The notes under the pieces were generated by a model. The model had not been told where the DNA came from. It searched no databases and saw nothing but the letters and a program-made list of their open reading frames with translations. The position numbers were made by a program, and so were the translations under genes. DNA of 64,000 nt from Litomosoides sigmodontis (taxonomy: Eukaryota > Nematoda > Chromadorea > Rhabditida > Onchocercidae), in NCBI GenBank assembly GCA_963070105.1, contig OY718803.1, positions 11,188,327 through 11,252,326 of the forward strand, in the 5' to 3' direction. Every line of letters starts with the position of its first letter. Within the stretch, counting starts at the first letter, position 1. Of this stretch, positions 56,397 to 64,000 are shown piece by piece.

Positions 56397-56784
56397 GCGA
56401 TTTGTGAAATGCTGAGTGCATCATGACTTCACTGTGGATTTCTCTAAATTAGTGATGAATGTGATCGTTATCATATCCGTTATCACATATCCTTTGTAAT
56501 TACAGGCGATATCATTTTGATTTTATCTCTCGTCAAATCTCAATCATTTAACATATGCATAATATCTTTGTCGAAATTCATTTAAATTTTATAGAAACTA
56601 TAAATGGCAATGAAACAAATTGGGTGAATAAAGTCCATTTCAATTATTTTCTAAATTTCAATATTTTACAGTTGTTTCGTCATTTACCGTTCCTTATTTT
56701 TTGCCGCGAAATTTCGAAATTTTTAGAAACACAATAAGATGTTTGAGAATGCTAGAAATTCAGAAAATATCCATTTGCTTATCC

Positions 56785-56855
<71 letters not shown>

Positions 56856-57850
56856 TGTCGTTTCAGAATAATACAAATTACATAAAAACATGTGAACATA
56901 TTTGAGGTCATGGGCAACATACGTGTCTTCATTTCCGGAAGACGGGAAAAAGAGTGGGTGAGTGGTATTCTTCTGTGTTATTCAGGTTGGCTGAGTGCCA
57001 CCTATTTCAGTGGGAATGCTTTACGGGAATAAAATGGGTATTTAAAGTTGCCGCTTTGGTTGTTTACTTTTCTACCTTGCAAAATTGAATACAGCCGCCC
57101 CAAATCAATCGTTGACGTTGACGTACTCGGGCTTAACAGTATACGGAAATGAAATCCATTCCTTTTTTGCCTTTTATCAAACCCATTTTGTTTTATTGGT
57201 TCCTTCCTTCCTGACTGACTGGTAGCGACCGACAGTTCCGCGCTTTCACTCTCGGTTTTCCGAGTAGAAGGAAGATTACATTTTGCAATTTATTGATGAA
57301 AATGGTGTAGCATCAGATACATAACAAACATCCGTGTTTATTCATTTAGTAAAAATCAGCAAATCAAACAGAAATTTTGATTAAAATTTTTGAAAGTTGA
57401 AGTAAATGAGTAGAAAGACTGGCTGATAAGGCAGGCGTACAACATGCCATTTGGTTGTTCCCTACACACACACACACACACACACCGACGACATACCTCA
57501 TCAATTGCAAGCATTAAAGCGGAAATTCGTCCTTCCTCAAGCAAGGAAAATTTTATTTTCCTAAAAAATTCTCTACTAGGACCTTTCGAGCTGCAAACGT
57601 CCACTCAGTGCCATAAATGACGAACGAGCGGTCTTATCCAAGCAGAGTGTTTGTCACTTCGGAAATTAAGTTAAAACCCGTCGAGTCGGGCGTATTACTA
57701 CAGTTTCCCGCTGTTCTACCGTTATCATTCATTATCACTTGCACTGATTGAGTGTAATCACTGCCAGCTGTGCCAAATGTCTGCAAAGAAGGCTAAGATA
57801 TCCTCACTACCTTAGCACCAAAGATTATTCCATTTTTAATTCTTCCTTTC
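56397..57850. other. Intergenic region after the PDZ gene
   Basis: Contains an AT array (56787-56852) and a short CA tract (57465-57484). No supported exon, though a minus-strand stretch near 57498-57560 has an exon-like look with a GTATGT donor; it is listed under rejected items. Confidence 0.4.
56787..56852. repeat. (AT)n microsatellite
   Basis: Thirty-three uninterrupted AT units. Confidence 0.95.
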
Positions 57851-57869
57851 GCTAATAGTAGTTGCCAAG

Positions 57870-58127
57870 AGTAGGAACATTAATGAAACATTGGAGTTTG
57901 AGAATTTTCAAATGCCCTTCAAGCACATTCATTGGAATGAGATTTATTCGCTAAAAAAATTTACCTTACATTTGGAGAAATCACTGCGGAAACTTACATC
58001 TGCTATTGAGGAGTGTCCCGATTCGTCAAATGATACCGTCGATTTGAACAATGAATTTGCAGAAAGTGATGATGGTTGCAGTGAGTCCGATGAGGATAGT
58101 AGCAACTGGCCAGGTGTTGGTGCATAA
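57870..58127 (+). CDS. Orphan exon candidate with acidic C-terminus
   Basis: An open frame ending at a stop at 58125-58127 encodes about 85 residues with protein-like composition: FKHIHWNEIYSLKKF, a Leu/Lys-rich helix (LHLEKSLRKL), then an acidic Ser/Asp tail (ESDDGCSESDEDSSNWPG). It lacks an upstream ATG in frame; AG acceptors at about 57859-57872 could open it. It may be the last exon of a separate gene or an alternative end of the PDZ gene upstream. I recognise no family. Confidence 0.35.
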   Translation, partial: SRNINETLEFENFQMPFKHIHWNEIYSLKKFTLHLEKSLRKLTSAIEECPDSSNDTVDLNNEFAESDDGCSESDEDSSNWPGVGA

Positions 58128-58591
58128 GTGGAACCTGAGTATAATCGTGCCTAGATGCTGGGCTTTTAATTCAGCGGTAGAGCTTGCTTCAGCGCTGAGA
58201 TCAGACAGGGACAAGTGTTTTGTTGTCCCCAGCTATTTGAAATAATATTGAAGATAATCAAATGAAATGGGCTTCTCGTCGCTTTCATCAATATGATGGA
58301 TCGCTCCACCGGCGATGAAATAAATAAATACCTGTAGAAGTTAAATTCCTGGGAATGAACAATGCTGGATATTCCACACGATGATTCCTTGCAGGTTCCA
58401 AACTATTTCCATCCATTTGAGATGAATAAAACCCACTCGAAATTGTTGCAGCATCATTATCTGATGAAAAGAAAGACAATTGAAGGAAGTTATGGTAGAG
58501 GGATGGACATGGACGGTCACTCACCGCTTGTTTGAGGATGTTCTTTGGGTGAGTTACTGGTTGCGAGTGCTAAGAAACAGCTGGCATCAGA

Positions 58592-61500
58592 CTAGTAGCA
58601 ACTTAATGACAACTTGCCATCGCTGTCTTTAATTGCACCATCGATGGTGTCATTCTTCTTTTTCACTCCCATAATTGAAAGTGATTGAGTCAACTGACCA
58701 ACATTATTAGCCGTATAATTCTGGTAGTACAATTCAGATGATGACGGCCAATGGTTTGCTTTCGTCGATGATGACCACTGATAGCTTTGATCATTACGTA
58801 CTGCACCGATATTGTTATCAGCGGTAAAATATGTTGATAAGCCGGTTAGATCCTAAGAATAATATATTTAATCAGTGGAGGTGATGAGTTCAAATTGAAG
58901 GAGTTTTTAAGAAGGAAGATTGTTGGTTTGCTAATACCTGAGGGAATTGAAATAATCCCTCTCTGATCAATGTACTGGTTCCCGACATTTCGTGAATCGA
59001 TGCAGTCGCGGTGGTGAAATCTTCACAATTCGTAGTTACCCGAGTGGCACTGATAGAAGCAGGTGCTGTAGTAGCAGCTATTACTTGCTCTTCTCCACCG
59101 TCTATCTGAAATTTCTGCTTTTTGCATGAAACGAATTTCATAAAACTTTTGTTAATATGAAAAAAACTGTGAATACATTTTGAATTATTCGCGTCACTTT
59201 TAAGTCATTTTTCGTAGATGGCATCATGCAGGTTGAGTACTGGAGTTTTGGTGAAATAGATGGATGATCGGCGTTAACGTTACTGATCTGTTTCTTCCGT
59301 TTACGTCCACGTGTTGATAAATGTTGCTCTCGCTCAAATTCCGCTGTTCCTTGTGTTGATAAATTCCGATTCATTGGTATCGATAATGGCTGTTTCGATC
59401 TAAACGATGTCCGGTTGAAAGCTGTCACTATTGTTGGCCGGTTGAAAAACGATCTACGGACAGTCGCGTGACTATTCCATGCATCTCACACTTTCAAAGT
59501 ACACTTATCTACATATTACATGTCGGAGCGTAATTACGCGTAATTACTATGCACATGTAAATAAAGAGAGTAATACTCTATTACTCTCTATATTTTTCAA
59601 TGCAATAGTACCACTTCAGTTAAGTAAATAAGTGAAGTGTATAATTAAACAAACAGTAATTTTCACCTTACGGACGGTGGCGGTGTTGAAAATTGCGTAT
59701 AATGTCGCTTTAAGGTCGAACAACGATTCTTCTCAGGACCAGTCACATAAAGCGACAGTGAGGCGGTACCTCAAAAGAAGACTTCAGTTAAATTTAGTGA
59801 AAAGAAGCTGCATCGGCCGGGAATCGAACCCGGGCCGCCCGCGTGGCAGGCGAGCATTCTACCACTGAACCACCGATGCCACGTCTAACACCCCAATGTT
59901 ATTTTATAAGTTTTCATTAGCTCCAAATTTAATACTTTTTTTATCGCAAAATGTGTTGGTAATGCCAGGTGACTGAAGCACAGAATCATCGAATGATAAC
60001 TTAGCTCTCAATGACGTCCGCTTTTCGAGTAACGTCATACCTTCAACTTCCCTGAAACATACCAGTGTGCCAGGAAATATTAACTAATTTAAACAGAAAA
60101 TTCACAAAAGCAAATATTTTAATTCGATAGCTTACTACAGCGATACAATTCATTTTGATATCAATCAACCACATAAAACAAATTTGTAATTTCTATGTTA
60201 ATTTTTTTTCGCCTATTTCTCTAAAACATAACTAATCTAATCCATTCATAGAAGAAATGTTTTTGAAAAAATATTTAATTGCAAAACTTATTTGAATTAT
60301 TAGGCGCAAAAGTCACATGGAAATGTCGTTATTGCTATAGCGACGAGCAAACAAAAACAAAAAAGTGCGAAGAGAGATAAAATTAAAATCTTTTTTCCCA
60401 CTAAATGATAGATATATTAGCATAATAGCATGTTGGAAAAATGAGTAAACAAATTTCTGATAGTTTTATTAATGAAATAATGATTTGCTGTTAGCATTAG
60501 CAATTAGCAAGCCAAATTGACAGCAATAAATTAATCTAAAATTAAATTTGAAAAGCAAAAAAAAAGTTGCAGGCATCATTTTTTTAACTTACGTTAAAAG
60601 CCGATGTGTTAAACCAATCGCTTCCGGTTTACCATTTTTATAGAACGTCCGGCAGCTACTTTGAATCCAATATACACGTTCACTTCGTATACTAATTAAG
60701 CGATAAATTAATATACCACTCGCACTATTCTTTAGCACTGAAAATTTTTTCAAAATTTAAAAAATACAACATTAATGCAAACTTTACTTGCTAATTAATT
60801 AAAGAAACCTTCTTTGTGTGCTTCAGCAACACATGTTACATCGTCAGCATACACCAAACTGTAAAAGCTCTGCGGTAAATTCTTCTCATCTAACTCCAAC
60901 AAAGCTCTGAAATATTTTCACTTTCACTTAAACAAAATTAACTTTACCGTAGAAATTGATCGAAGACAGTTTTACGGAATATTTTGCATTTTTATTTTTT
61001 AATTTCTGTAAGAATTAAATGGAAACTTCATTCGGCTGTCTGTGAAAATAAGCATAAAATCAAGTGAATGCTTCGTTTTCAGAATTGGTTCGTCCATTTG
61101 CTGTTCGTCGGCGCTGTTTGGTGAAACAAATGGACTGAAAAATAATCAAAAATCAAATCGAAATTGAACATTCATTCGACAGATATCGTCTTCTGAAATT
61201 CGAATGAACTTTTCCAAAAATGTCAGGTTATGAAGAAAGGTTCTCGGATGACAGATGTCCCAAAACTGGACGTACCAACAAATAGCAACTAAACCAAGAA
61301 CGACGTTGCCGGATGAGTGACTTCCAATCCTATTCAGTACGTAGGAATGAGGCAAACCGTGAAGACTCATTAACTTTCCACGTACGTCTATTCTCTATAG
61401 AAAGAAAAATTTTCAAATTTCTGATTTGACATTTTTTGACTTACTACCGTAATTCATTTACGTATAATTTGTCGGCTTACATAAAACCAAATTACTTGCA

Positions 61501-62626
61501 AATTTTGAAAAGAAAAAGAAAGAAGGAAACCAGAAATCCGCAGGTATTATCCAACAAACAACGAAAGCGAGCATTAACATTTCGTTCTAAATAAGGCATA
61601 CCACCTAAACATGGTTTTTTTTTTAAAAGAATGGAAAAAAATAACATCATAAGTGAAATAGGACGTTCGCTTGATTTCAGTATGAAATGCTCAATGATAG
61701 ATAATTCCGATACAGTAGTAAATTCCTACCAGGTGCTAGGATATCCTGCAGCGAGGTAACATTGAGTGGAACATTGTAGTTCCATGCTAACTGTGATTTG
61801 ATATCTTCCCGATCTTCGGAATGAATCATTTCGAATAAGGACTGATGAAGAATATCTGACTGAAAACACATCCCATAATTTGCTGTTAGTTGTCGAAAGC
61901 TAAGCCGAAAACAGTTTGCTAGAAAGATTATTTCCGCTCGAAAAGTTGTGATACACAAATATAATGTTTTAACTAATTAGCTAAAAAATGGCAATTTACA
62001 TATGTTTCGTTCAGGTTCATCTATAAGTTAATTTTTCAACTGTTTAAGGAAGACAGCTATGTGATTCCCATTTGCCAAACTTTGCTTTAATTTGCAAGCT
62101 AACCAGTAAAATGACTCAAAACACTAACTGTTTTTAAGGTATGATGTGGAGTTAAAATATTTTTAATTTCATCCTTACTTACCTGATGGAATCCAAGGTA
62201 GGTTTCGATATTTTTCGACACGTAATAAATATCGCCATTTTCATTTAATATCAAAATGAAACCACCAAGTGCCTAAAGCTTCTTTGAATTAACGCTTAGC
62301 GAATCTCAACATTTGAAAGAAGCCGAAATTGAAATCAACAAATGTCAAAATAACAACCAAAATTCGGTAAATAAAAAAATATGGTATTGATTGACTGTTC
62401 TTTTTTTGCTTCAGAAATATGAGGATTAGAATTTTACAAATTATAACCTTCAGTGCCATATTTTCGAAATCGTACTCATTGGGATCGATGAGAGACTGTC
62501 CGGAATTGTGATGGATGCCTGTTGGAATAGCGCTACTGCACGGAATCGTCGGATCCGTGCTCGGAATAAACGGATAATTGTAAGCAAACACGAACGGAAA
62601 ATTTGAAATATATCGATGTGAACACG
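58592..62626 (-). CDS. ahr-1: Aryl hydrocarbon receptor homologue (partial, bHLH part outside window)
   Basis: Eleven exons in phase: 62448-62626, 62183-62272, 61730-61859, 61531-61604, 61276-61394, 61027-61134, 60809-60906, 60593-60737, 59974-60051, 59198-59453, 58938-59105, then a final one at 58592-58852. PAS-A blocks: ALGGFILILNENGDIYYVS, TYLGFHQ, SDILHQSLFEMIHSEDRED, LNVTSLQDILAPG, ARFRCLLDNTCGFL. PAS-B blocks: KTKHSLDF, SLVYADDVTCVAEAHKE, VYWIQSSCRTFYKNGKP. These match AHR rather than ARNT, SIM or HIF. AHR heterodimerises with ARNT (AHA-1 in C. elegans) on XRE sites; nematode AHR-1 is not known to bind dioxin and acts in neuron development. The C-terminus is Ser/Thr/Asn-rich, as in AHR activation domains. 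The phase-1 start at 62626 shows that exons with the bHLH lie beyond the window. Exact donor at 59974 chosen by phase. Confidence 0.93.
59530..59590. repeat. Short palindromes in the AHR 3' intron
   Basis: Two copies of the self-complementary GTAATTAC stand two bases apart (59530-59547), and AGAGAGTAAT/ATTACTCTCT form an inverted repeat around 59565-59590. TAATTA cores are homeodomain-like sites, but such strings are common in AT-rich DNA. Confidence 0.6.
59809..59879 (-). tRNA. tRNA-Gly (anticodon GCC), inside an AHR intron
   Basis: Complete cloverleaf on the minus strand: GCATCGG pairs with CCGATGC, discriminator A, A box TGGTTCAGTGG, anticodon loop with GCC at plus positions 59845-59847, T loop GGTTCGATTCC. 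A TTTT run follows the 3' end (plus A's at 59800-59803). It lies in the intron 59454-59973 of the AHR gene, on the same strand. Confidence 0.97.
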
Positions 62627-64000
62627 CTGGAATTTACGTGAAATTTGTGTAAGAATTTGACGATTTTAATGAAATTCAAGTTGATCAATGATTTTTCGCA
62701 ATCATTCAGATACGTTCCCATGAATTTTCAGTTCTAATTTAATTTTGGTGGTACATCTAATAATCACCCTATATTAATTTAAATTCGAATTTGAAGCAAA
62801 TTCTTGACAAATCAAAAAATTTTACGATAAAAGGCTTTATTAATCTTGTAATTGTAGAACTAAAATTAATTAAAAGGACTTAATACGTAAAATTTAAATT
62901 TCAGAAAGGGAAAGATATCAGAATCAGGAAATTTCATAAATTTAACGGATTTAAAAGATTTATTTTTTTTTCAAAATCCCCCAATGTGTCTTGGAAATAT
63001 TAGCCTCAAGGCAATTAAATATTCTTCCCTTCCATATCCCAAATGCTTCATTAAAATGGAATCAATTTTGCTCGCATACATTGCGTGTTCTAAGCTTATA
63101 AATGTTATTTTTAATCACTGAAAAATCTGTTGCAATCGTAAACAGCAACTTCAATGAGAAAAAAATCCAATAGAAATTATTTTAGAATAGTTAAATTGAT
63201 TTTAAAAAAACTCTTTGTTTCAATTATTTAGCCGATCGATGTTGGATATTTGTGTTTGAATCGTAAAATTTAAGCGAAAAAAAAGGCGACAATATAATTG
63301 TGCTAGTACTAATGTTCTAGTATTAATAAGTAATTAATTTAGAAAGAGGAAATTAGGACAACTTTTTTCTCTTCGACTGTTTAATGCAATGAGTGATAAA
63401 AGGCTTTATCGAGGAAGACGGAAAAGTGATAATTTTCCTTTTCTTCTATTCCCGCAAAGTAATTTCAATTTTAGATGACACTGAAATTGTTACTGTCCAA
63501 CAACTGTCAAGCTGTTGTCACCGAATGTCATCAAAGTTATTCCTAATTACCAGTTTGCTTAGGAATGGACTGAACCGAGAGAGATCCTGACAATCCTATT
63601 CCATATGTTATTCACTAGTCTATCATTTAACTTCAAATTCCTTCCTTTCTCTCTTCTCTCTTTCTCTCTCCCTCTCTCTTTTTCCCTCTCTCTCCTTGAT
63701 TCCTACAAAATGCCAAATATCTGTCAAGATATTTGATGTGATGGACAGATCGTATTGTGCGTGCTCGTGCATATGTGATGATAGTTTCTGACAGGTACGA
63801 CATCAATTTGATTGTTGAAATTCAACATTTCTTTCCTTTGATAAATTAAATGTGTGGAAATTAGCTGAGTAAAATTGACGTATAAGACGAGCAACTCATT
63901 AAGTAACAGTAATTATCTGTCCTCCAAGGTAAGATGCATAAGTAATAAAGCTAATAATAGCTGCGTGAATACACCGATAATAAGCGGATGATAAGTATCG
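62627..64000. other. Intron or flank upstream of the visible AHR exons
   Basis: AT-rich, with a pyrimidine-rich tract at 63640-63695. No bHLH-coding exon is seen on the minus strand, so this is probably intron of the AHR gene. Confidence 0.5.

Noticed and set aside
57498..57604. Minus-strand exon-like stretch LEEGRISALMLAIDE followed by GTATGT
   Set aside because: The donor is good, but no second exon, start or family was found nearby, and it abuts a CA microsatellite.

Overview
The window is AT-rich nuclear DNA from a nematode. Genes are split into short exons of about 60-280 bp, with U2-type introns ending in TTTTCAG or TTTTAG. The gene content points the same way: an SH2-only Fer-like tyrosine kinase, a TWK-type two-pore K+ channel, a CEH-17/Phox2 homeobox gene, a GRAS-1/tamalin PDZ gene and an AHR-1-type receptor. 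Several start codons sit a few bases after an acceptor-like site, as expected with spliced-leader trans-splicing. A clade III (spirurid/filarial) worm is plausible, but that is inference. Every gene model was built by hand from splice signals and reading phase.

Layout, left to right. 1-2.1 kb: no gene, one TA/TG microsatellite. 2.1-4.5 kb (-): SH2 tyrosine kinase, seven exons. 5.9-10.7 kb (+): SLC17-type MFS transporter, eleven exons, with a GC-rich island and a degenerate tRNA-like segment in its introns. 10.95 kb (-): tRNA-Gln(CTG). 12.7-17.0 kb (-): K2P potassium channel, eight exons. 17-26.5 kb: gene-poor, with a G-rich GGTGGC tract, an uninterrupted ~1 kb TTA array and other microsatellites. 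26.5-32.1 kb (+): ten-exon gene with a Cys/His putative zinc domain. 32.5-34.7 kb (-): homeobox gene, convergent with the previous one and separated from it by a perfect 33-bp hairpin. 34.8-35.4 kb: inverted-repeat element. 38.7-40.6 kb (+): RPF2 ribosome-assembly factor. 41.4-42.8 kb (-): dynactin subunit 6. 44.5-45.5 kb (-): unrecognised four-exon gene. 45.5-54 kb: gene-poor, with a ~280-bp CT array. 54.1-56.4 kb (+): GRAS-1-like PDZ gene. 57.9-58.1 kb (+): an orphan exon candidate. 58.6-62.6 kb (-): PAS-A, PAS-B and C-terminal part of an AHR-type receptor, with tRNA-Gly(GCC) in one intron; its bHLH exons lie outside the window.

The genes are ordinary single-copy eukaryotic genes with unrelated jobs: signalling, vesicular or plasma-membrane transport, K+ leak, neuronal transcription, 60S assembly, dynein-dynactin, PDZ scaffolding and PAS transcription. 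I see no operon or gene cluster acting as one system, no integrated prokaryotic block and no intact transposase or reverse transcriptase. The points most worth a second look are the kinase SH2 domain lacking its FLVRES arginine, the perfect hairpin between convergent genes, the inverted-repeat element, the GC-rich intronic island, a dense cluster of GTACC motifs upstream of the zinc-domain gene, and a GC-AG intron in RPF2.
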